Position numbers and translations under genes: made by a program
NCBI GenBank assembly: GCA_052093225.1
Contig: JBQDDG010000007.1
Coordinates: 1 to 64,000 of the forward strand
Direction: 5' to 3'
DNA length: 64,000 nt
From: JB111 sp052093225
GTDB lineage: Bacteria > Actinomycetota > Actinomycetes > Actinomycetales > Actinomycetaceae
In this document: piece after piece, positions 26,633-34,964 of the stretch
How positions within the stretch are numbered: position 1 is the first letter of the stretch
Layout of the letters: each line of letters opens with the position of its first letter
Notes under the pieces: generated by a model
What the model saw: the letters and a program-made list of their open reading frames with translations, nothing else
Told to the model about the DNA's origin: nothing
Databases searched by the model: none

Positions 26633-26935
26633 TCAGCCCGCCCGGGGCGCCGACCGGATGCTCGAGGCCCGCAGGGCGGCGGCGCGCTCGTCCTCGCTCA
26701 TGCCGCCCCACACGCCGTACGGCTCGCGCACGGTGAGCGCATGGGTGCGGCACTGCTCGATGACCGGGCACTTCTCGCAGACGGCCTTGGCCGCGTCGTC
26801 CCGACGCCGCCGCACACCGCCGCGCTCGCCCTCGGGGTGGAAGAACTGCTCGGGGTCCGCGCTGCGGCACGCACCATCGACCTGCCAGCTCCAGACGTCG
26901 AGCAGCGGTCCGGGAAGTCGGGACAGCTCAGCCAT
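26633..26935 (-). CDS. WhiB-family [4Fe-4S] transcriptional regulator (WhiD/WhiB3-like by position)
   Basis: A 100-aa actinobacterial regulator that senses redox or nitric oxide through a [4Fe-4S] cluster. The four cysteines are in GACRSADPEQFF and in VCEKCPVIEQC. The turn motif GVWGGMSEDER and a basic C-terminal tail follow. The ATG at 26935 has GGAGGAGG 5 nt upstream. In Mycobacterium and Streptomyces the whiB3/whiD gene lies between groES-groEL1 and guaB, as here, so this is probably that orthologue (inference from gene order). Confidence 0.93.
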   Translation of the reverse strand: MAELSRLPGPLLDVWSWQVDGACRSADPEQFFHPEGERGGVRRRRDDAAKAVCEKCPVIEQCRTHALTVREPYGVWGGMSEDERAAALRASSIRSAPRAG

Positions 26936-27002
26936 GGGGGCCTCCTCCGGTTCGGTGGGACGAGGACGACTGCGCGGCCCCCGTCGTGCGTCACTGCTGC
27001 AC

Positions 27003-27031
27003 AGGTTATGGATTGCGCGAAAGTTGCGCAA
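27003..27031 (-). promoter_or_regulatory. whiB promoter TTGCGC-N17-TAACCT
   Basis: On the complement the -35 TTGCGC spans 27031-27026 and the -10 TAACCT spans 27008-27003, with an ideal 17-nt spacer. The predicted leader is about 60 nt, with GGAGGAGG before the ATG. Confidence 0.65.
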
Positions 27032-27078
27032 GGGCATGGGTAGCGGCACACGCGTGACGCCTGGTCGCCGCGGACCCA

Positions 27079-27108
27079 AGTTGCGCAACTGGTCGACGCG
27101 CATAGGTT
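27079..27108 (+). promoter_or_regulatory. Promoter TTGCGC-N16-TAGGTT with palindrome AGTTGCGCAACT
   Basis: The -35 TTGCGC (27081-27086) sits inside a perfect 12-bp palindrome (27079-27090), and the -10 TAGGTT is at 27103-27108. The same core, AAGTTGCGCAA, occurs at 27021-27031 over the whiB -35, so one factor could bind both divergent promoters. Confidence 0.55.
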
Positions 27109-27156
27109 GGAGTCGGCCCGCGTTGCCGATGACGACCGACGAAAGGACTATGGAGC

Positions 27157-28395
27157 ATGACCGGAAGCCGGAGGTCGAGCTCGCGACGGGGCGACGACGC
27201 GCGTCACCAGGCGCGGGGACCCGGCCCGCGACGGCCGGACGGAGGCCCCGGCGTCGACGGCCCGGACGGAGGCCCCGGCGTCGATGCTCCGGACGCCGGC
27301 ACCCCGGACGACGACCCGGCGGCACCTGCGGCCCCCACCGGCCCGGTGCACCACGACGAGCTGCGCGTCGCCGTCGAGGACATCGAGGGTGCCTACGTCG
27401 CGAGCACCCGACCGGTCACCCGGGCGGGGGCGCGGCGGGCCAGCGGCGCCGCGGGGCCGACCCCGGGAGGTGGCCTCCCCGTCGTCGGGCTCGCGAACGA
27501 CGACGCGGACCGGTCCGTCGCCGAGGCACCGCTCACGGTGGGCGCGCTCGCCGAACGCCTCGGCATCGCCACCTCGACCCTGCGCAGCTGGGACCGCCGC
27601 TACGGGCTCGGCCCGACCGACCACCGCGCGGGCGACCGACGCCGCTACGGGCCCGCCGACGTCGTACGGCTCGAACGGATGCGCGCCCTCACGCTCGCGG
27701 GCGTCAGCCCCGCGGACGCGGCCCGATCCGTCATGCACAGGTCGGCCGGCCGCGGAGGGCTCGTCCCCGCCTCCCAGAGCGCGACGAGCCTCGACGTCCA
27801 GTCGCTCGCGGCCGCCGCGGCGGCGGGGGACCGGGGCGACGTGCGGGTCGCCGTCGCGCGGCACGTGGACGCGCACGGCTGGACCGCGACCTGGCAGCGC
27901 CTGCTCGCGCCGACCTGCGACATCCTCGCCGTGGGCGACGAGCCCCAGGTGCCCGGGAGCGACGGCATCACCGTGCTGACGAGCGGCTCGCTCGAGGTCG
28001 TGCGGACGACCGTCCTGTCCACCGTCGACGTCACGCACCGCCGCGTCGTCGTCCACGCGACCCCCAAGCACGTCCTCGCCGCCCATGTCTTCGCCGCCGC
28101 GCTCGCCGAGGAGGGCGTGGCCGCCCACCTGCGTCGCGTGGGCCGGCGCCGGGTCCCCACCGGGGCGCTCGCCGACCTCACCGACCGGGCCGACGGCGTC
28201 GACGTCGTCGTGGGGTTCGGGCGCGCCGCGAGCGTCCGCGCCCTGGCCCGGGCCGCACCGGAGCGGCGCCCTGCCGTCGTGCTGGTGGGGCCGGGGCTGC
28301 CCCGGCACGTGCCCGCCGACGCGGTCCTCGCCTCCGACCTGCCCGTTGCGGTGTCCACGGTCACTGCCATGCTGGCGGAGTCGGACCTAGGCTGA
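27157..28395 (+). CDS. MerR-type HTH regulator with cobalamin-binding-like C-terminal domain
   Basis: A 412-aa regulator. The first 110 residues are Gly/Pro/Asp-rich and probably disordered, including a 9-codon tandem duplication. A MerR helix-turn-helix follows (about residues 125-195): LTVGALAERLGIATSTLRSW, DRRYGLGPTDHRAGDRRRY. The C-terminal half resembles the B12-binding domains of CarH/LitR-type regulators, with TPKHVLAAHVFAAALAEEG at the position of the DxHxxG loop, but the motif is degenerate, so cofactor binding is doubtful. The end of the gene carries the guaB promoter. Confidence 0.75.
   Translation: MTGSRRSSSRRGDDARHQARGPGPRRPDGGPGVDGPDGGPGVDAPDAGTPDDDPAAPAAPTGPVHHDELRVAVEDIEGAYVASTRPVTRAGARRASGAAGPTPGGGLPVVGLANDDADRSVAEAPLTVGALAERLGIATSTLRSWDRRYGLGPTDHRAGDRRRYGPADVVRLERMRALTLAGVSPADAARSVMHRSAGRGGLVPASQSATSLDVQSLAAAAAAGDRGDVRVAVARHVDAHGWTATWQRLLAPTCDILAVGDEPQVPGSDGITVLTSGSLEVVRTTVLSTVDVTHRRVVVHATPKHVLAAHVFAAALAEEGVAAHLRRVGRRRVPTGALADLTDRADGVDVVVGFGRAASVRALARAAPERRPAVVLVGPGLPRHVPADAVLASDLPVAVSTVTAMLAESDLG
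27237..27290 (+). repeat. 27-bp tandem duplication in the regulator's N-terminus
   Basis: Units 27237-27263 and 27264-27290 encode DGGPGVDGP and DGGPGVDAP. They differ at two bases. Confidence 0.85.
28388..28393 (+). promoter_or_regulatory. -10 element TAGGCT for guaB (leaderless)
   Basis: TAGGCT lies in the last codons of the MerR-type gene and ends 6 nt before GTG 28400. Confidence 0.6.
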
Positions 28396-28399
28396 GGTG

Positions 28400-29911
28400 G
28401 TGACTGAAGCCCCCGCACACGACCCGTTCGCCCTCGTCGGTCTCACGTACGACGACGTCCTGCTCCTGCCGGGGGCGACGGACGTCATCCCGTCCGAGGT
28501 CACCACGACCGCCCGCCTCACGCGCGAGATCGAGCTGCAGGTCCCGCTCGTCAGCGCGGCGATGGACACCGTCACCGAGGCGCGCATGGCGATCGCCATG
28601 GCTCGCCAGGGCGGGCTCGGCATCCTCCACCGCAACCTTTCCATCGAGGCGCAGGCGCAGCAGGTCAACGTGGTCAAGCGCTCCGAGTCCGGCATGATCA
28701 CCGACCCCGTGACGATCGGACCGGACGAGACGCTCGCCGAGCTGGACGCGCTGTGCGCGCAGTACCGGATCTCGGGGCTCCCGGTCGTCGACGGCGCGGG
28801 CGTGCTGCTCGGCATCATCACCAACCGCGACCTGCGGTTCGTGCCCAACGAGGCGATGGGCGAGCGCACCGTCCGCTCGGCCATGACCCCGATGCCGCTG
28901 GTCACCGGCCCCGTCGGCATCAGCAACGCCGACGCGGCCGAGCTCCTCGCGCGCCACAAGATCGAGAAGCTCCCCCTGGTCGACGACGGCGGTCACCTGC
29001 GCGGGCTCATCACCGTCAAGGACTTCGTCAAGACCGAGCAGTACCCGCAGGCCACGAAGGACGCCGACGGCCGCCTGCGCGTCGGCGCAGCGATCGGCTA
29101 CTGGGGCGACGCCTGGGAGCGGGCGACGGCGCTCGCCGAGGCCGGCGTCGACGTCCTCGTCGCGGACACCGCGAACGGCGAGGCCCGACTCCTGCTCGAC
29201 ATGGTGCGCAAGCTGAAGAAGGACCCGGCCTTCAGCCACGTGCAGATCATCGGCGGCAACGTCGCCACCCGCGAGGGCGCCCAGGCACTCGTCGACGCGG
29301 GCGTGGACGCTGTCAAAGTCGGCGTCGGGCCCGGCTCGATCTGCACCACCCGGGTCGTCGCCGGCGTCGGGGTCCCGCAGGTCACGGCCATCCACATGGC
29401 GGCCCAGGCGTGCCGCCCCGCCGGCGTCCCGGTCATCGGCGACGGCGGCCTGCAGTACTCGGGCGACATCGCCAAGGCGCTCGTCGCCGGCGCGGACACG
29501 GTGATGCTCGGCTCGCTGCTCGCGGGCTGCGAGGAGTCCCCCGGGGACCTCGTGTTCGTCAACGGCAAGCAGTACAAGCACTACCGGGGGATGGGCTCGC
29601 TCGGTGCCATGGCCTCGCGCGGCCGCGTCTCCTACTCGAAGGACCGCTACTTCCAGGCCGACGTCGACACCGACGACAAGATCGTGCCCGAGGGCATCGA
29701 GGGGCAGGTGCCCTACCGCGGCCCGCTCTCGGCCGTGGCGCACCAGCTCGTCGGTGGGCTGCACCAGTCGATGTTCTACGTCGGCGCGCGGACCACGACC
29801 GAGCTCAAGGAGCGCGGCAGGTTCGTCCGGGTCACGCCGGCCGGGCTCAAGGAGTCCCACCCGCACGACGTCCGCATGGTCGCCGAGGCGCCGAACTACA
29901 CCGTGCGCTGA
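28400..29911 (+). CDS. guaB: IMP dehydrogenase
   Basis: GuaB oxidises IMP to XMP, the rate-limiting step to GMP. The 503-aa protein has the barrel start FALVGLTYDDVLLLPGATDV. Two CBS domains occupy about residues 95-215 (MITDPVTIGPDETLAELDAL, LLARHKIEKLPLVDDGGHL). The active-site loop GPGSICTTRVVAGVG holds catalytic Cys315, and the flap region is RYFQADVDTDDKIVPEGIEG. Of two adjacent GTG codons (28397 and 28400), 28400 fits the leaderless spacing. guaB3 lies 0.8 kb downstream. Confidence 0.97.
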   Translation: MTEAPAHDPFALVGLTYDDVLLLPGATDVIPSEVTTTARLTREIELQVPLVSAAMDTVTEARMAIAMARQGGLGILHRNLSIEAQAQQVNVVKRSESGMITDPVTIGPDETLAELDALCAQYRISGLPVVDGAGVLLGIITNRDLRFVPNEAMGERTVRSAMTPMPLVTGPVGISNADAAELLARHKIEKLPLVDDGGHLRGLITVKDFVKTEQYPQATKDADGRLRVGAAIGYWGDAWERATALAEAGVDVLVADTANGEARLLLDMVRKLKKDPAFSHVQIIGGNVATREGAQALVDAGVDAVKVGVGPGSICTTRVVAGVGVPQVTAIHMAAQACRPAGVPVIGDGGLQYSGDIAKALVAGADTVMLGSLLAGCEESPGDLVFVNGKQYKHYRGMGSLGAMASRGRVSYSKDRYFQADVDTDDKIVPEGIEGQVPYRGPLSAVAHQLVGGLHQSMFYVGARTTTELKERGRFVRVTPAGLKESHPHDVRMVAEAPNYTVR

Positions 29912-29918
29912 CCCCGGG

Positions 29919-29948
29919 GGCCGCGTTCCGGACCCGGTCTACGCGGCC
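29919..29948. terminator. Hairpin between convergent guaB and the exonuclease gene
   Basis: GGCCGCGT (29919-29926) pairs with ACGCGGCC (29941-29948) across a 14-nt loop. It covers the stop codon of the exonuclease gene. Confidence 0.5.
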
Positions 29949-30652
29949 GGTTCGACGGGCCAGGCGCGCGAGATGACGTCCTCGCGCCCCTTGCTGCGCA
30001 GGAACTGCTCGAAGTTCTCCGCCCACGCGGCGTGCCAGCGGGCCTGGGCGGTGTGCATCTCGGCGGCGGTCATCTCGCCGATCTGGCCGTGCGTGCGCGC
30101 GAGCGCCCCGAGGACGGCGAGCGTGTGGGCGACGTCGCCGTCGGCCGTGTGGGCGGCGGCGTTCTCGTCCACGCCGTAGGCCTGGCCCATGAGCTCGAGC
30201 GTGCGCTTGCCCTTGCGGTAGCGGTCGACGTGCCGGTCCACCACGAGCGGGTCGACGACGGGCGAGACCTCCCGGCCGAGCCGCTCCTCGAGCGTGGGCA
30301 GGCCGTGCCGCACGAGCTCCGCCCGCAGGATCGTCAGGTCGTAGGTGGCGTTGAACGCCACGAGCACCGCGCCGGAGGACAGGGCACCGGCGATGACGGT
30401 GGCGACCTCGTCGAGCGCCTGGACCGGCGGCGCACCGTGCTCCCGGGCGTAGGCGGTCGTGATCCCGTGCACCGCCGTCGCCCCCTCCGGGATCTCGACC
30501 CCCGGGTCGACGAGCCACGTGCGGGACTGCCCGGCCGAGCCGTCGGCCTCCCGGACGACGAGCGCGGCGGTGACCACCCGGTCCGCCGCGACGTCGACCC
30601 CCGTGGTCTCCGTGTCGAAGCCGAGCCACACGGCGTTCGTCCATCCGGTCAT
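29939..30652 (-). CDS. DnaQ-like 3'-5' exonuclease (DEDDh family)
   Basis: A 237-aa exonuclease-domain protein. Exo I is LGFDTETTGVDVAADRVV, Exo II is LVAFNATYDLTIL, and Exo III is HTADGDVAHT with the catalytic His-Asp pair. This is the stand-alone actinobacterial form annotated as a DNA polymerase III epsilon-like exonuclease; whether it proofreads or degrades RNA or DNA is not known. The ATG at 30652 follows AGGAGG at 5-6 nt; an in-frame upstream start lacks family similarity. It is divergent from guaB3 and convergent with guaB. Confidence 0.88.
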   Translation of the reverse strand: MTGWTNAVWLGFDTETTGVDVAADRVVTAALVVREADGSAGQSRTWLVDPGVEIPEGATAVHGITTAYAREHGAPPVQALDEVATVIAGALSSGAVLVAFNATYDLTILRAELVRHGLPTLEERLGREVSPVVDPLVVDRHVDRYRKGKRTLELMGQAYGVDENAAAHTADGDVAHTLAVLGALARTHGQIGEMTAAEMHTAQARWHAAWAENFEQFLRSKGREDVISRAWPVEPAA

Positions 30653-30705
30653 GCGTCCTCCTGACGTCGGGCCCACTGTCGCAGAACCTGCCGACATCGG
30701 GCAGG

Positions 30706-30711
30706 TAACCT
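30706..30711 (+). promoter_or_regulatory. -10 element TAACCT for guaB3 (leaderless)
   Basis: TAACCT ends 6 nt before GTG 30718. Confidence 0.65.
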
Positions 30712-30717
30712 CCACAT

Positions 30718-31842
30718 GTGAACATCGAGATCGAGATCGGACGCGGCAAGCGCGGGCGCCGCGCGTATTCCTTCGACGACATCGCCGTCGTGCCCTCCCG
30801 CCGCACGCGCGACCCGGAGGACGTGTCGATCACCTGGCAGATCGACGCCTACCAGGTGGACATCCCCGTCCTCGCGGCGCCGATGGACTCGGTGATGTCC
30901 CCGGCCACCGCGGTGGCGCTCGGCCGGCTCGGCGGCATCGGCGTCCTCGACCTCGAGGGTCTGTGGACCCGGTACGAGGACCCGGCCCCGTTCTACGACG
31001 AGATCGCCCGGCTGGACGAGGACGCCGCGATCACGCGCATGAAGGAGATCTACGCCGAGCCGATCAAGCCCGAGCTCATCACCGCGCGCCTGCAGGAGAT
31101 CCGCGCGAGCGGCGTCACCGTCGCCGGCTCGCTGTCCCCGCAGCGCACGCAGGAGCACTGGCGCACGGTCGTCAGCGCCGGCGTCGACCTCTTCGTCATC
31201 CGCGGCACCACCGTGTCCGCCGAGCACGTCTCCTCTGCCGCCGAGCCGCTCAACCTCAAGCGGTTCATCTACGAGCTCGACGTCCCCGTCCTCGTCGGCG
31301 GCGCGGCCACCTACACGGCCGCCCTCCACCTCATGCGCACGGGCGCGGCGGGCGTGCTCGTCGGCTTCGGCGGCGGCGCCGCCTCGACGACGCGCCAGGC
31401 CCTCGGCATCCACGTCCCCATGGCCTCGGCGATCGCCGACGTCGCCGCCGCGCGCCGCGACTACCTCGACGAGTCGGGCGGACGGTACGTCCACGTCGTC
31501 GCCGACGGCGGGGTCGGGCACGCGGGGAACCTCGTCAAGGCCGTGGCCTGCGGGGCCGACGCCGTCATGCTCGGCGCCGCGCTCGCCCGCGCCGAGGAGG
31601 CGCCCGGCAGGGGCTGGCACTGGGGCCCCGAGGCCTACCACCCGCAGCTGCCGCGCGGCCACCGGGTCAAGGTCGGCACCTCCGGGACGCTCGAGGAGAT
31701 CCTCCACGGGCCCTCCGACCGCGCCGACGGCACCGTCAACCTCACCGGAGCACTGCGCCGCGCGATGGCCACGACCGGCTACTCCGACGTCAAGGAGTTC
31801 CAGCGCGTCGAGGTCGTCGTCTCGCCGTACCAGGCGTCCTGA
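30718..31842 (+). CDS. guaB3: GuaB3 family IMP dehydrogenase-related protein
   Basis: A 374-aa IMPDH/GMP-reductase-fold protein without CBS domains, found almost universally in actinobacteria. It starts NIEIEIGRGKRGRRAYSFDD and has VLAAPMDSVMSPATAVALGR, VGGAATYTAALHLMRTGAAG and VVADGGVGHAGNLVKAVACG. Where IMPDH has its catalytic Cys loop, this paralogue has VLVGFGGGAASTTRQALGI without a Cys, so the chemistry may differ. The exact role is less settled than that of GuaB. It has its own leaderless promoter. Confidence 0.93.
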   Translation: MNIEIEIGRGKRGRRAYSFDDIAVVPSRRTRDPEDVSITWQIDAYQVDIPVLAAPMDSVMSPATAVALGRLGGIGVLDLEGLWTRYEDPAPFYDEIARLDEDAAITRMKEIYAEPIKPELITARLQEIRASGVTVAGSLSPQRTQEHWRTVVSAGVDLFVIRGTTVSAEHVSSAAEPLNLKRFIYELDVPVLVGGAATYTAALHLMRTGAAGVLVGFGGGAASTTRQALGIHVPMASAIADVAAARRDYLDESGGRYVHVVADGGVGHAGNLVKAVACGADAVMLGAALARAEEAPGRGWHWGPEAYHPQLPRGHRVKVGTSGTLEEILHGPSDRADGTVNLTGALRRAMATTGYSDVKEFQRVEVVVSPYQAS

Positions 31843-32005
31843 CCCGGCGCGGAGGGGCCTTCTGGGCCTTCGCGGTGCGTCACCGGGCCGCGGGTGCCGT
31901 GAGCGCGGTCCGGGGCGCCTCCGCCTGCCCGCCGCGGGTGGGAGACTGTGGGCGAGCGGGCGCTTGGCTGCGCCCCCAGCACCGGAGCGAGAGGGAGACA
32001 ACGAC

Positions 32006-33400
32006 GTGACCGAGTACCGGACCGAGCACGACACGATGGGAGAGGTGCAGGTCCCCAAGGACGCCCTCTACGCGGCCCAGACCCAGCGCGCGGTGGAGAA
32101 CTTCCCGATCTCCGGCAAGACGCTGACGCCGCACCACATCCACGCGCTCGGCCAGATCAAGCGGGCCGCGGCCATCGCCAACAAGGAGCTCGGCGTCGTC
32201 GACGGGCCGGTCGCCGACGCGGTCGCCGCCGCCGCGGAGCAGGTGGCGGCGGGGGAGCACGACGGCGAGTTCCCCATCGACGTCTTCCAGACCGGCTCGG
32301 GCACGAGCTCGAACATGAACACCAACGAGGTGGTCGCGACGATCGCCACGCGCGACTCGGGCCTCGCGGTGCACCCGAACGACCACGTCAACGCCTCGCA
32401 GTCGTCGAACGACACCTTCCCGAGCTCGATCCACATCGCCGCCACGCACGTCCTCGTGCGCGAACTCGTCCCGAACCTCACCGTCCTCGCCGAGTCGCTC
32501 GAGCGGAAGGCCGAGCAGTTCGCGGACATCGTCAAGTCGGGCCGCACACACCTCATGGACGCCACCCCGATCACGCTCGGGCAGGAGTTCTCCGGGTACG
32601 CGCAGCAGATCCGCAACGGCATCGCCCGCGTGGAGGCCACAGCCCCCCGCCTCGCCGAGCTCCCCCTCGGTGGCACCGCCGTCGGGACCGGGATCAACAC
32701 CCCGGAGGGCTTCGCGCCGCGCGTCATCGCCCTCATCGCGGAGCACACGGGCCTGCCGCTGACCGAGGCGCCCAACCACTTCGAGGCCCAGGCCGCGCTC
32801 GACTCGGCGGTCGAGACCTCCGGTGCGCTGCGCACGGTGGCCGTCTCGCTGACGAAGATCGCCAACGACATCCGGTGGGGCGGCTCCGGGCCCCGCACCG
32901 GGCTCGGCGAGCTGCGGCTGCCGGACCTGCAGCCGGGCTCGTCGATCATGCCGGGCAAGGTCAACCCCGTCCTCCCGGAGGCGACGATCCAGGTGGCCGC
33001 CCAGGTCATCGGCAACGACGCGGCGATCGCGTTCGCGGGCGCGCAGGGCAACTTCGACCTGCTCGTCATGCTGCCGGTGATGGCGCAGAACCTGCTCGAG
33101 TCGATGACGATCCTCGGCAACGTCTCGCGCGTCCTCGCCGAGCGGTGCATCGACGGGCTCGAGGCGGACGAGGAGCGCTGCCTGCGGCTGGCTCAGTCCT
33201 CGCCGTCGATCGTCACCCCGCTCAACCGGGTCATCGGCTACGAGGCGGCGGCGAAGATCGCCAAGCACTCCGTCGCGAGCGGGCTGACCATCCGCGAGGC
33301 CGTGGTCGACCTCGGCTTCGTCGAGCGCGGCGAGATCAGCGAGCAGCAGCTGGACGAGCTGCTCGACGTGCGCACGATGACGGGCCCGAACCGGTCCTGA
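32006..33400 (+). CDS. fumC: Class II fumarate hydratase
   Basis: FumC hydrates fumarate to malate in the TCA cycle. The 464-aa protein starts VTEYRTEHDTMGEVQVPKDA. It contains FQTGSGTSSNMNTNEV, HPNDHVNASQSSNDTFPS, SGRTHLMDATPITLGQEFSG and the superfamily signature GSSIMPGKVNPVLPE with the mobile catalytic Ser. GTG 32006 follows GAGGGAGA at 7 nt, a normal leadered start; a longer in-frame ATG at 31964 adds residues without similarity. It is convergent with ackA across a repeat-rich gap. Confidence 0.97.
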   Translation: MTEYRTEHDTMGEVQVPKDALYAAQTQRAVENFPISGKTLTPHHIHALGQIKRAAAIANKELGVVDGPVADAVAAAAEQVAAGEHDGEFPIDVFQTGSGTSSNMNTNEVVATIATRDSGLAVHPNDHVNASQSSNDTFPSSIHIAATHVLVRELVPNLTVLAESLERKAEQFADIVKSGRTHLMDATPITLGQEFSGYAQQIRNGIARVEATAPRLAELPLGGTAVGTGINTPEGFAPRVIALIAEHTGLPLTEAPNHFEAQAALDSAVETSGALRTVAVSLTKIANDIRWGGSGPRTGLGELRLPDLQPGSSIMPGKVNPVLPEATIQVAAQVIGNDAAIAFAGAQGNFDLLVMLPVMAQNLLESMTILGNVSRVLAERCIDGLEADEERCLRLAQSSPSIVTPLNRVIGYEAAAKIAKHSVASGLTIREAVVDLGFVERGEISEQQLDELLDVRTMTGPNRS

Positions 33401-33417
33401 CGCGTTCCTCCACCGGA

Positions 33418-33508
33418 CAGGGGGTGTGGCCACTAGGGAGGGGTCCGTGTGGCCTGCCCAGTGGGGCAAGTCCCTGCCCAGTGGGACCTGATGCGCCGGC
33501 GCGCGCGG
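33418..33508. repeat. 91-bp intergenic direct repeat, unit 1
   Basis: From CAGGGGGTGTGGCCACTAGG to GCGCCGGCGCGCGCGG. Unit 2 (33570-33660) matches it with about 6 mismatches and no gap. Both units contain CCCAGTGGG cores. Confidence 0.85.
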
Positions 33509-33562
33509 GCGCGGTCCGGTTTCTGCTCGCGCGCGCTGCAGGGCGGGCTGCTGCTCGGCCTT

Positions 33563-33615
33563 CACTGGGCAGGGGGTGTGGCCACTAGGGAGGCGTCCGT
33601 GTGGCCTGCCCAGTG
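33563..33615. terminator. Possible bidirectional terminator within repeat unit 2
   Basis: CACTGGGCAGG (33563-33573) pairs perfectly with CCTGCCCAGTG (33605-33615) around a 31-nt loop, between the convergent fumC and ackA genes. No simpler terminator is seen in this gap. Confidence 0.45.
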
Positions 33616-33660
33616 GGACAAGCCCCTGTCCAGTGGGACGTGACGCGCCGGCGCGCGCGG
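33570..33660. repeat. 91-bp intergenic direct repeat, unit 2
   Basis: A copy of 33418-33508, offset by 152 bp. The 61 bp between the units (33509-33569) are GC-rich and hold nothing I recognise. Confidence 0.85.
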
Positions 33661-33667
33661 ACCGGCC

Positions 33668-33752
33668 GACGAACCGCAATCTCGACGGCGACGAACCGCA
33701 ATCTCGGTGACGAACCGCAGTCTCGACGGTGACGAACCGCAATCTCGACGAG
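33668..33752 (+). repeat. Intergenic repeat family, locus 2 (four tandem copies)
   Basis: Copies of the motif, each preceded by GACGA, start at 33668, 33690, 33709 and 33731: period 22, 19 and 22 bp. Core: ACCGCARTCTCGACGG. The second copy is truncated to ACCGCAATCTCGG. All four face the same way. The copies almost abut, so this is not a CRISPR array. Confidence 0.85.
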
Positions 33753-33776
33753 CCCCGGGAGTCCCGGCGGCAGGGG

Positions 33777-34960
<1,184 letters not shown>

Positions 34961-34964
<4 letters not shown>

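Noticed and set aside
30718..31842. Calling guaB3 a GMP reductase
   Set aside because: The catalytic Cys loop shared by IMPDH and GMP reductase is not present, and gene order matches the actinobacterial GuaB3 family.
33418..33660. Insertion sequence or transposon
   Set aside because: No transposase ORF, no terminal inverted repeats and no target-site duplication can be seen.
33668..33752. CRISPR array
   Set aside because: The repeats nearly abut with no unique spacers of constant length, and no cas genes are present.
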